Of a stretch of DNA of 64,000 bases, positions 34,214 to 44,965 are shown piece by piece. Both the position numbers and the translations under genes were made by a program. The first letter of the stretch is position 1, and each line of letters starts with the position of its first letter. Under the pieces are notes generated by a model. The model saw nothing but the letters and a program-made list of their open reading frames with translations. It did not search any database and was not told the DNA's origin. Origin of the DNA: Thiorhodovibrio frisius (GTDB taxonomy: Bacteria > Pseudomonadota > Gammaproteobacteria > Chromatiales > Chromatiaceae); NCBI RefSeq assembly GCF_033954835.1, contig NZ_CP121471.1, positions 806,001 through 870,000 of the forward strand, in the 5' to 3' direction.

Positions 34214-35257
34214 GTGACTGACCAACAACTTCTTGAGGTACTCAGCGGTATGGAATGTCTTGTCGGCAATCACCTGGTATTGGAATACATCGTCGATACC
34301 GATGCCCTCGGCGGCAATCTGGTCAACCATTTATGCGACAACGATCTGCTCGTGTTGCAGGAGAGGATCGTTTCTCCGCCCGAGAAGCTGAGTTTGGTTA
34401 AGCCTGTCAGTGATAATCCGCTGGTCATCCTCAACGACAGCAGCCTGCCGGTGCAGCGCTCTGTGGTGGCTGTGCAGAAGGCTGGTATCGATTCATTCGA
34501 GCGGCTGGATTCCGGTGTCCTACTCGCGTCGGATGATATCCGGTTGCTGTTCAGCTATCCATTTCTGACCGGGAAGGATATCTCGTTCGACTCATTCAAT
34601 GAGGCCTATCGTGGGCTGGAGGCTCTGCTTTTGCAGACCGGCTTCACGGAGACGAACATTGCTCGCACCTGGTTCCTCGTCAAGGATATCTTGCGCGACT
34701 ATGACCTGCTAAATCAGGTGCGCGACCAGTGGTTCGCGAAGTGGTTCAAAAAGGGCGACTTCATTCCCGCCAGCACTGGCATCCAGAGCCGAATCAACCA
34801 AGAAGGCTATTTTTCGCTGGAGTGTCTGGCGGTCGATGGCGCGGGCATCGCCGTCGAGCAAATGCACTGTTCCTTGCAGAATGAGCCGATCGAGTATGGC
34901 AAGATGTTCAGTCGGGGCATCCTGCTGTCGATGGCGCAGAGTCGGATCGCCCTGATCAGCGGCACCGCCTCGACCGACAAGTTCGGCGAGGTCAAGTATT
35001 TCGGCGACATCGCCCGACAATGCCAGCATATGCTCGATTCGGTGAGCGATCTGCTGAATGGCGTGGGTATGGACTTCGAGAATGTGGCCCAGGCCATGCT
35101 GTGGCTCAAACATGGCGAGGACAGGGAGCTGTGTCTCGATATTCTCAGTCGGAACGGTTTCCCGCTTGAGCGGTGCGTGTTGCAGCTCGACTGCGACGTC
35201 TGTCGGGACGAGTGGCTTTGCGAGATGGAGATTACAGCGGTCAAGAATGCCAGCTGA
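34214..35257 (+). CDS. Chorismatase/Rid-superfamily-like protein
   Basis: About 347 residues. The C-terminal two thirds resemble FkbO/Hyg5-type chorismatases and related Rid (YjgF) folds: ARTWFLVKDILRDYDLLNQV, IPASTGIQSR, IALISGTASTDKFGEVKYFG, DIARQCQHMLDSVSDLL and a final CEMEITAV strand. Chorismatases hydrolyse chorismate to benzoate-type or dihydroxy products that seed secondary metabolites; the exact reaction cannot be read from sequence. Start is uncertain: GTG 34214 (VTDQQLLEVLSG) or ATG 34250. The frame extends further 5' without family similarity. Same strand as the propeller-like gene, 372 bases downstream. Confidence 0.65.
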   Translation: MTDQQLLEVLSGMECLVGNHLVLEYIVDTDALGGNLVNHLCDNDLLVLQERIVSPPEKLSLVKPVSDNPLVILNDSSLPVQRSVVAVQKAGIDSFERLDSGVLLASDDIRLLFSYPFLTGKDISFDSFNEAYRGLEALLLQTGFTETNIARTWFLVKDILRDYDLLNQVRDQWFAKWFKKGDFIPASTGIQSRINQEGYFSLECLAVDGAGIAVEQMHCSLQNEPIEYGKMFSRGILLSMAQSRIALISGTASTDKFGEVKYFGDIARQCQHMLDSVSDLLNGVGMDFENVAQAMLWLKHGEDRELCLDILSRNGFPLERCVLQLDCDVCRDEWLCEMEITAVKNAS

Positions 35258-35456
35258 GTGGACTCTTGCCGGCGCCATTCGGGACCGACTAGCCCGAAAA
35301 ATTTGGCCACGCCGGACGCGAAAGGATAGGCAATCGGCGACTTGCACTCCTGGGGGGTCTGTAACTAGATCGCGTCCTGCGAGCAGAAAAAGTCGCCGGG
35401 CAATTTCGGGCGGCGGGCGCATCCCTGCGCCAGCGGTGCGTCTTGGAGTCAGACGT

Positions 35457-35672
35457 TTACTTGCTTTCGGTCTTGCCGTCACCCTTTTTCATGGTGTTGA
35501 TATTGAGCGGCACATAGGCAAGGCAAGTGCGCATGTACCCAGTGCCGACGACGATAAAGCCTAGCACGGTCACAATAGCGTTGACAGTAAAGAGACCTGC
35601 CAGCACGAGCAGGCCGCCAACGGCGAAGCGAATGTTACGGTCTTGATCGCCAACGTTTTTTGGAAGATCCAT
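35457..35672 (-). CDS. DUF2892 (YgaP-type) small inner membrane protein
   Basis: A 71-residue protein with two hydrophobic segments (VGGLLVLAGLFTVNAIVTVLG, residues about 18-38, and the next helix) and the DUF2892 pattern of a charged start (NVGDQDRNIRF) and a Cys after the second helix (GYMRTCLAYVPLN). Such domains accompany rhodanese or persulfide proteins, but none is adjacent. ATG 35672 has AGGAGA 8 bases upstream. It is monocistronic; bases 35673-36006 hold nothing recognisable. Confidence 0.8.
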   Translation of the reverse strand: MDLPKNVGDQDRNIRFAVGGLLVLAGLFTVNAIVTVLGFIVVGTGYMRTCLAYVPLNINTMKKGDGKTESK

Positions 35673-36006
35673 AGGTCTCTCCTAAGATTCAGTCGTGTAA
35701 GGATTGCCTGGGGGAGCGATCAGGGTGATAGAGCCGCCGAGTACAGGGCCGGTCGCACAGATTTGAGCAGCAAAATTAAAATCGCGCACGATATTCGCTG
35801 TGCCGGCGTGCCCGTAGCGACTGTTTTTCCACTGTGGTTCAGGCCGACCGGGAAATATCAAGGTATCGCGCCCGGCAGCATATTAGGTCGAAACCGACCA
35901 GCACCGCAACATTATCCCGTATCACAGTCAGGGCAAATCTGTTCTGAGCAGACAGCGCGAGAGCCGGCCTGGCGCGGCGCTGGCGTCAGTTGTCAGTGAG
36001 ACGGAG

Positions 36007-36216
36007 CTAGTCAAAGACCAGACGCGGCAAGCGAGCCAGACGTTGAATGGCCGCGGCCAGGGTGCCATCCGAGATGAGCTTAATCACGCCGATGGCGAAG
36101 CATTGCAAGGCATTCATGCTCTCCGGTCTGCGCTCCGTGCGGATGGTTGAGCGATCCTCATCCCAGCTTCGAGCCCACCTTGGATCCATGCGCCAGTGAC
36201 AGCGATTCCCGATCAC
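36007..36216 (-). pseudogene. Transposase 3' remnant (ISAs1-like)
   Basis: About 69 codons carry the C-terminal signature of ISAs1/DDE-type transposases: RCHWRMD, then DEDRSTIRT, then SMNALQCFAIGVIKLISDGT. The middle (PRWARSW) no longer fits and nothing remains upstream, so it is a decayed fragment. It lies 114 bases from the duplicated bchC-type promoter, at the left flank of the second puf operon, and may mark the insertion or recombination that placed it here. Confidence 0.6.
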
Positions 36217-36329
36217 CTAGTGTCGCAATAAAGGCTAGCAGGCGCTCGGGGTCAGGCTTCCCGGAGGATGGCTTGTGCCCCAATGGATTCAGGAATTGCT
36301 GGGTCGTTAAGGGTTCATCCTGGTAGAGG

Positions 36330-36369
36330 TGTAAATCGGACTTGACATGTTCATCAGTCAGGCTAGACT
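36330..36369 (+). promoter_or_regulatory. Promoter of puf operon 2, copy of the bchC promoter
   Basis: TGT-AAATCGGACTTG-ACA (36330-36347, TGT-N12-ACA PpsR/CrtJ type) overlaps the -35 TTGACA (36342-36347); TAGACT (36364-36369) lies 16 bases on. The block from about 36325 to 36380 matches 15901-15958 nearly base for base, including the TCAGTCAGGCTAGACT core, but the upstream ATTTACA arm is lost. It gives the second puf operon a promoter free of bchCXYZ. Confidence 0.75.
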
Positions 36370-36445
36370 TACACCTAGTTTCCCGAGCCGGCCCCCGAGG
36401 CGGGCTCTGTCATCCTGGTTCTTCGCGACTAGACCCATTGCACAA

Positions 36446-36593
36446 ATGCCCACTGACAGCCTGACTAATAACATAAGCACATCCCCGGTGGCTGCTCTTG
36501 TGCAACGTTCGCCCAGGCAACCCTCTCTCAGCGGGTTGGATCTGACCCCGTTGGGGGAGGCTGACAGTGTGGTGGATATTCGCAATAGCATTC
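36446..36593 (+). pseudogene. bchC remnant (5' end) fused to the bchZ tail
   Basis: The frame from ATG 36446 reads MPTD... AALVQR...LDLTPLGEADSVVDI, alignable with the BchC N-terminus (MPID... AVVLEQ...LDLTPPSPADCVVGI). At about 36594 it joins the last 21 bases of bchZ (AATCAGGAGGCTGTGG...). It is the scar of a deletion removing nearly all of bchCXYZ from a duplicated superoperon. Confidence 0.8.
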
Positions 36594-36865
36594 AATCAGG
36601 AGGCTGTGGATTGGCCAGGTGCCACAACGGGGAAACAGTTTCGTGGTTGGTTGCCGGAGCAAGAGTTGCTGCGGGAACCGACTCGTTTAGAGCTTCAGTG
36701 GTGCCTGTCGATTTGTCATGCACCCAAGAAGCGCATGGCCGCCCGGGTCGTACGGGCACTTGGTCCGTTGGGGCAGTTTTGTCCCAACAAACAAGATGGT
36801 GCGTTGCAAGCGCGCCGAAAACCTAAGCCGCAAGGCTCAACTCACTCTCTAGAGAGGATTTCATC

Positions 36866-37006
36866 ATGGCTGAAAAATCAACCACCGGTCTGACTGAAGC
36901 AGAATCAAAAGAATTTCACGAGCTTTTCATGGCCAGCATGACCCTTTGGTTTGGTTTGGTTGTTCTTGCTCACGTTCTGTCTTGGATGTACCGCCCCTGG
37001 CTGTAA
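36866..37006 (+). CDS. pufB: PufB, LH1 beta polypeptide (operon 2, first copy)
   Basis: A 46-residue beta chain differing from the operon 1 proximal chain at a few positions (FHELF for [15 protein letters not shown] for [10 protein letters not shown]). Ligand His and C-terminal Trp-Leu are kept. It lies about 500 bases downstream of its own promoter. Confidence 0.97.
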   Translation: MAEKSTTGLTEAESKEFHELFMASMTLWFGLVVLAHVLSWMYRPWL

Positions 37007-37088
37007 GCCCTTCGAGCTAGTCCGACCGACCTTTCTTTTTAGCAGATGCCGATGTTCGGCACTGTGACACGCACTTGGAGATGACACA

Positions 37089-37322
37089 ATGAACGCAAAA
37101 AGCTTCGACGGTATGCACAAACTGTGGATGATCATGAACCCGGTTTCCACGCTTTGGGCCATCTTTATTTTCCAGATCTTCCTGGGTCTGCTGATCCACA
37201 TGGTTGTGCTGAGCTCTGACCTGAACTGGCATGATGATCAGATTCCTGTCGGTTATCAGCTGCAGGGCGAGACGTTGCCTGTCAACCTCGAAATGAAAGC
37301 AGCACTGAAAGACGCCCAATAA
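37089..37322 (+). CDS. pufA: PufA, LH1 alpha polypeptide (operon 2, first copy)
   Basis: A 77-residue alpha chain identical to operon 1 proximal PufA except for a four-residue insertion near the C-terminus (KAALKDAQ against KAAQ). Ligand His37 and the WHDDQI calcium-type motif are unchanged. Confidence 0.97.
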   Translation: MNAKSFDGMHKLWMIMNPVSTLWAIFIFQIFLGLLIHMVVLSSDLNWHDDQIPVGYQLQGETLPVNLEMKAALKDAQ

Positions 37323-37332
37323 ACGGTCTTTA

Positions 37333-37392
37333 TCGGATGGTGCTGACCGGGGCGTACTCGCCCCCCGGGTTTGCGCGTCGGTCAGCATCCGA
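37333..37392 (+). other. pufA-pufL intercistronic RNA hairpin (copy 2)
   Basis: Same two-part stem as at 21831-21890 (outer stem with a 3-base bulge; inner GGGGCG-tact-CGCCCC), base for base, although the bases just 5' of it differ between copies. Confidence 0.8.
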
Positions 37393-37445
37393 ATTGCTAT
37401 GTGGAGGCAGCAGGTCATGGTGTCTCCCCAGCAGAGGAAATTACG

Positions 37446-38267
37446 ATGGCCTTGCTAAATTTTGAGAAAAAATACCGCGTACGCGGTGGGACGTTGGTCG
37501 GGGGAGACCTGTTTGACTTTTGGGTGGGGCCGTTTTATGTCGGCTTCTTCGGAGTCTCGGCGGTCTTCTTCGCGACCCTCGGTACCATGCTGATCTTATT
37601 TGGAGCGGCAATTGGGCCGACATTAAACATCTGGCAAATCAGTATTGCCCCGCCTGATCTAAGCGTTGGTCTTGGATTTGCGCCGATCAGGGAAGGCGGT
37701 TTGTGGCAGGTAATCACCATTTGTGCAGTTGGGGCCTTTGTGTCCTGGGCGCTGCGGCAAGTTGAGATTGCCCGCAAGTTGGGCATGGGGCTGCATGTAC
37801 CCTTTGCCTTCTCGTTCGCGATTTTGGCGTACCTCACCCTGGTGTTCTTCCGCCCGGTGTTACTGGGTGCGTGGGGACATGCTTTCCCATACGGATTGTT
37901 CAGTCACCTTGACTGGGTTTCCAATGTCGGCTACCAGACCCTACACTTCCACTACAACCCAGCGCACATGCTGGCGATCAGTTTCTTCTTCATTAACACG
38001 CTGGCGCTGGCAATGCACGGTTCTCTGATCCTGTCCGTGGTGAATCCGCAGAAAGGTGAGGAAGTGAAGACCGCTGAGCACGAGAACACGGTTTTCCGTG
38101 ACATCGTGGGTTACTCCATTGGAGCCTTGGCTATCCATCGCCTGGGTCTGTTTCTGGCGATCAACGCGGCTTTCTGGAGTGCGGTCTGCATGATTCTGAC
38201 CGGTCCCTTCTGGACGCGCGGTTGGCCAGAATGGTGGATGTGGTGGCCCAACCTTCCAATCTGGTAA
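37446..38267 (+). CDS. pufL: PufL, reaction centre L subunit (operon 2)
   Basis: A 273-residue L subunit, identical in protein to the operon 1 copy. By eye only one silent base difference occurs (CTGTCC against CTGTCG at about 38034). ATG 37446 with AGAGGAAATT upstream. This near identity contrasts with the several percent divergence of flanking pufB and suggests recent gene conversion. Confidence 0.98.
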
Positions 38268-38282
38268 CCTGAGGACACCAAA

Positions 38283-39257
38283 ATGCCTGAATATCAAAAT
38301 ATCTTTAACAAGGTACAGGTTCGCGAACCTGCTTACCCTGGTGTCGAACTCCCGAAAGGCAGTCTGCCACGCGTCGGCAAGCCGATTTTCAGTTACTGGC
38401 TTGGAAAGATTGGCGATGCGCAGATTGGACCGTTGTACCTTGGGGGTTGGGGCATCGCCTCACTGATCTCCGGCTTTATCGCTCTTGAGGTTATCGGTCT
38501 GAACATGCTGGCATCGGTCGGCTGGGACCCGCGGCTTTTCCTCAAGGAATTCTTCTGGTTGGGTCTGGAGCCGCCGCCGCCTGCATACGGCCTGAGCATC
38601 CCGCCCCTGGCAGAAGGTGGCTGGTGGTTAATCGCTGGTTTATTTCTGACCATGTCCCTCCTGCTGTGGTGGGTGCGAGTCTACAAGCGGGCGAAAGATC
38701 TTGGCATGGGTACCCACCTGTCCTGGGCCTTTGCTGTCGCGATCCTGTTTTTCCTGACACTCGGCTTTATCCGCCCGGTGCTCATGGGAAGCTGGGGAGA
38801 GGCACCACCGTTTGGCATCTTCCCGCATCTTGACTGGACAGCGGCGATTTCGATTCGCTACGGGAACTTCTACTACAATCCCTTCCACGGGTTGTCGATC
38901 GCCTTTATGTACGGTTCAGCCGTTCTGTTCGCGATGCACGGTGGCACCATTTTGGCCGTCTCTCGTTACGGTGGTGATCGCGAGATCGATCAGATCACGG
39001 ATCGCGGTACTGCAGCTGAGCGCGCCATGTTGTTCTGGCGCTGGTGCATGGGCTTCAATGCCAGCATGGAATCCATCCATCGCTGGGCCTGGTGGTTCGC
39101 AGTCTTCTGCATCATTAACTCCATACTGGGTATTATCTTGACCGGCACCGTCGTAGACAACTGGTACCTTTGGGCAGTGAAACACGGCGTAGCACCCAGC
39201 TACCCATCTGAGCTGACCATCGATAATCCCTACCTGACGCAGGGGGTGGCGCAATGA
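38283..39257 (+). CDS. pufM: PufM, reaction centre M subunit (operon 2)
   Basis: A 324-residue M subunit, identical in protein to the operon 1 copy; one silent difference seen (AAA for AAG at about 39180). It overlaps pufC by 4 bases as in operon 1. Confidence 0.98.
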
Positions 39258-40444
39258 AACAGCGAAATCATCACGCGCTGGCACTTCTGAGTCTCGGAGT
39301 AGCCGCGTTCATCACAGGTTGCGATTTTCCGCCGCAAGACGTGGTACAGACCGGCTACCGTGGTTTGGGCATGCAGCAAAACTACAACCCGAAACTGTTG
39401 CAGAAAGTCATCGACGCCACTCAGGTGCCGGATGCGATTCCTGCGGCGACCCCGGGTGGAGCATTGGCCAAGGACGTCTACAAAAACGTCCAGGTTCTCG
39501 GCGACCTGTCGGTCAACGAGTTCAACCGCACCATGGTGGCACTGACCACCTGGGTTGCTCCGAACGAAGGCTGCACCTACTGCCACGAGGGCACGAACTG
39601 GGAGTCTGATGGCGTCTACACCAAGATCGCCTCGCGGCGCATGTTGGAAATGACCCGTGACACAAACAGCAACTGGACGGGTCACGTGGCAGATACCGGT
39701 GTGACCTGCTACACCTGCCATCGTGGCAAACCCGTACCGGAGCATGTCTGGACGACCGATCCTGGTCCGGATATTCCGTCTGTTTTCCCGTCAAATGGGC
39801 AAAATACGATCGGCTACAACGTGGCTTATACCGCGCTGCCGTTCGATCCATTCACGCCCTTCCTGTTGGGAGAAAATGAAATCCGAGTCTCGGGCAACAC
39901 CGACCTGCGCAATACCAACCGCAAGTCGATCAAGCAGGCGGAGTGGACCTTTGCACTGATGACCCACTTCTCCGAGGCGCTTGGCGTGAACTGCACCTAT
40001 TGCCATAACAGCCGGGCCTTCATGGACTGGAATCAGAGCACACCCAAGCGTGTGCCGGCGTGGCATGCGATTCGCAATGTGCGAGACATCAACATCCAGT
40101 ATGTCGAGCCATTGGGCGAGGTGTTGCCTGCGTCGCGCAAAGGACCGCTTGGCGATCCGTTCAAGGTGAACTGCTTAACCTGTCACCAAGGCGCCTACAA
40201 GCCATTGTTCGGCGTGCCCATGGCGAAGGACTATCCGGCGCTTTATGAAACGGCGGCTGTAGAGGAAGAGGCACCGGCTGAAGCGGCTCCTGCTGCGGAA
40301 GCTGAGGCAGCTCCTGCTGAAGCAGTACCGGTCGCGGAAGCTCCGGCTGAAGCAGCTCCAGTTGAAGCAGCTCCCGCTGCGGAAGCTGAGGCGGCTCCTG
40401 CTGAAGCAGCACCGGCAGCACCCCCGGTGCCCGCAGACCGGTAG
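39254..40444 (+). CDS. pufC: PufC, tetrahaem reaction-centre cytochrome (operon 2)
   Basis: A 396-residue lipoprotein cytochrome with the same lipobox and four CXXCH sites as copy 1. The haem-binding part is almost identical (one clear change, SNWTGH for SNWKGH). The Ala/Pro/Glu repeat tail is about 46 residues shorter and ends differently (APPVPADR), showing slippage or recombination among the repeated units. Confidence 0.97.
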
Positions 40445-40493
40445 GGTCAGGTTCATCTCGGTTGAACCCGCTGAAACCAATTGACATTTGACA

Positions 40494-40507
40494 AGGCCCT
40501 CGGGCCT
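40494..40507 (+). other. Short hairpin upstream of distal pufB (copy 2)
   Basis: AGGCCCTCGGGCCT, the same palindrome as at 25131-25144. Confidence 0.4.
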
Positions 40508-40532
40508 ATCCAAAAACAAAGAGGAAATTACC

Positions 40533-40673
40533 GTGGCTGAAAAGACTGCTACAGGATTGACAGAAAGCGAGGCCAAAGAATTCCACGGACTTTTTATGGC
40601 CAGCATGACGCTTTGGTTTGGTTTGGTTGTTCTTGCTCACATCTTGTCCTGGTTGTACCGCCCTTGGCTGTAA
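40533..40673 (+). CDS. pufB: PufB, LH1 beta polypeptide (operon 2, distal copy)
   Basis: A 46-residue beta chain starting at GTG ([20 protein letters not shown]), with AAAGAGGAAATT upstream. The GTG replaces the ATG of the operon 1 homologue, which may lower its translation. Helix, ligand His and LYRPWL terminus are conserved. Confidence 0.95.
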   Translation: MAEKTATGLTESEAKEFHGLFMASMTLWFGLVVLAHILSWLYRPWL

Positions 40674-40714
40674 TGCCGCGGACGATTTGAGACGCATCAT
40701 GAACGTGTAATCTA

Positions 40715-40752
40715 GCGGGTCGATAGATGCTTTAAACAGCGTCTATCACCGC
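40715..40752 (+). other. pufB-pufA intercistronic hairpin (operon 2, distal pair)
   Basis: GATAGATGC-N8-GCGTCTATC inside GCGGG/ACCGC, homologous to 25351-25388; one C-to-T change in the left arm is tolerated as a G-U pair. Confidence 0.6.
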
Positions 40753-40770
40753 TAACATGGGGAAAATAAA

Positions 40771-41016
40771 GTGAGTAACGACAACTTCACCGGAACGTAC
40801 AAGATGTGGATGTTTATCGATCCTCGGAGGGCGCTGCTTTTTATTGCATCCTTCCAGATATTGCTCGGTATCCTGATCCACATGATCGTGCTCGGGTCTG
40901 ACCTGAACTGGCACAGTGACGGCATTCCCAAGTTTTACTTCCCAAACGCTGCTGAGGCTTCGGCACCAATTGATATGTCGCCCATTCCTTCAGCAAGAAA
41001 CTTCAAGTTCGACTGA
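40771..41016 (+). CDS. pufA: PufA, LH1 alpha polypeptide (operon 2, distal copy)
   Basis: An 81-residue alpha chain from a GTG start (VSNDNFTGTYKMWMFIDPRR), ligand His in ILIHMIVLGSDLNW and the WHSDGI version of the calcium motif. The C-terminal tail differs from its operon 1 homologue (AAEASAPIDMSPIPSARNF). Confidence 0.95.
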   Translation: MSNDNFTGTYKMWMFIDPRRALLFIASFQILLGILIHMIVLGSDLNWHSDGIPKFYFPNAAEASAPIDMSPIPSARNFKFD

Positions 41017-41041
41017 TTACCCCTTGTTGGGTTTCGGATGG

Positions 41042-41084
41042 GCCGCTGCAGTGAGCCGGTTCGGCTTGTTGCAGCGGCTTGTTG
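41042..41084 (+). terminator. Closing hairpin of puf operon 2 (leaky terminator)
   Basis: GCCGCTGCAGTGAGCC pairs with GGCTTGTTGCAGCGGC (16 bp with three G-U pairs), homologous to 25692-25734, but the run of T is broken (TTGTTGC). Read-through to the extra pufA at 41207 is plausible. Confidence 0.6.
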
Positions 41085-41206
41085 CATTCATTTTTGGTCG
41101 TCGCGCATCTGGATGCCTAATTGTACCGTCCTGTACTGTAATCGAAGGTAGTGAACATCATGTGCTTTTCACAGGATGGCTCAACCCCTTTTAATTAGGG
41201 TTGAAC

Positions 41207-41413
41207 ATGCATAAAGTCTGGAAAATGATTGACCCGGGTCGAGTGGTCCTCACCATTTTTGGTTTCCAGGCTATGCTCGGGCTGCTGGTTCATTCCATTG
41301 TGCTCGGAGCTGACCCTAACTGGCCGGATGATGGTAGCGCGCCCATAAGCAGCCCGTCTGAAATGCTCTCTGAGCTCGATCCCAAAAATCAATCCGAGCG
41401 CTTGGCTCGTTAG
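41207..41413 (+). CDS. Extra PufA-like LH1 alpha polypeptide without a beta partner
   Basis: A 68-residue alpha chain (MHKVWKMIDPGRVVLTIFGFQAM...), with ligand His in LLVHSIVLGADPNW. The calcium-type motif is altered to WPDDGS, so the Ile is lost. No pufB precedes it; about 190 bases separate it from the operon 2 hairpin. TTG 41201 is an alternative start. It may add a variant alpha to LH1 rings or be decaying. Confidence 0.85.
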   Translation: MHKVWKMIDPGRVVLTIFGFQAMLGLLVHSIVLGADPNWPDDGSAPISSPSEMLSELDPKNQSERLAR

Positions 41414-41488
41414 GTCTTGGTCCGCAAAGATAGGCCAGGCTCGCAGCAAAATTAGAAGCTGCTCTTTGGCCGCCCTGGGTTATGAAGG

Positions 41489-41512
41489 CAGCGTTTTGCG
41501 CTGTTTTTTTTT
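41489..41512 (+). terminator. Terminator after the extra pufA
   Basis: CAGCG-ttttg-CGCTG followed by nine T. The short stem with long T-run is a plausible rho-independent terminator closing the whole puf operon 2 region. Confidence 0.75.
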
Positions 41513-41594
41513 GCCTAAAAAATACGGTCGATTCGTGCCAGGATGGTGGTTTGGCATCACGGTGTGCCCATCAGCAGATACGGAAGGAGAAAAC

Positions 41595-41876
41595 CTAATG
41601 GATGCCCGGCGTTTTCTTGCCGATCTTGGTCACTGAAATTACCTGGGCAGGCTGGTCCTGATCTGGGTAGTAAGGTCGCTCACCACCGCGACCGTCAAGA
41701 TCGGCCAGTTCTTTTTCCCGCGCCGAAATGAGTCCGAAACACTGACGCACGTCCTCGATTGTCGCTTCCGAGAGGGGGTGCTTCATGCCCGGTGGCGGGG
41801 TTACGTCCTTAACGATGGCAGCCAGTGTCTTGCGCATGGCGATTAATATCTGCTGTTCTTTGCTGAGGTCGTGCAT
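41595..41876 (-). CDS. Conserved hypothetical protein, 93 residues
   Basis: Starts at ATG 41876 (MHDLSKEQQILIAMRKTLAAIVKDVTPPPG) with AAGGAG about 8 bases upstream. No known domain is recognised. It has no membrane segment, is charged, and ends in a Lys-rich tail. The good ribosome site and codon use support a real gene. It is convergent with the extra pufA and 150 bases downstream of ligA on the same strand. Confidence 0.7.
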   Translation of the reverse strand: MHDLSKEQQILIAMRKTLAAIVKDVTPPPGMKHPLSEATIEDVRQCFGLISAREKELADLDGRGGERPYYPDQDQPAQVISVTKIGKKTPGIH

Positions 41877-42031
41877 CCGGGAGTCTCCTTTTGGGATTGC
41901 TTGGATCTGGTGGCTCACAGTTGGGGTGCTAACCTTGTCGATCTGGTCAGCCAGAATTGGGGCTGGTTGGCGTTTGCGAAAGAGGAGCGGAGAGGTTGGG
42001 TGCTTAAGGATTCAGAGCCCGCCTAGCGAGG

Positions 42032-44892
<2,861 letters not shown>

Positions 44893-44965
44893 CGAAGCCT
44901 TGAATCCCGTGTTGTCCGGTTCTGATTCCTGAGTATACCAATCAAAAGGGAAATTGCAGGTCTGC

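Larger units (their letters stand above)
36594..41084 (+). repeat. puf operon duplication, copy 2
   Basis: Direct repeat of 21095-25734, offset about 15.5 kb. It includes the bchZ tail, leader, pufB-A-L-M-C-B-A and closing hairpin. All genes are intact, so both reaction-centre operons look functional. Confidence 0.95.

Noticed and set aside
36603-36628. Intact copy of the bchZ-stop hairpin before puf operon 2
   Set aside because: Arms no longer pair beyond about five bases, so it was not listed as a separate structural feature.
36347-36826. 159-codon frame upstream of puf operon 2 as a real gene
   Set aside because: It is a chance open frame running through the duplicated promoter, the bchC remnant, the bchZ tail and the puf leader.
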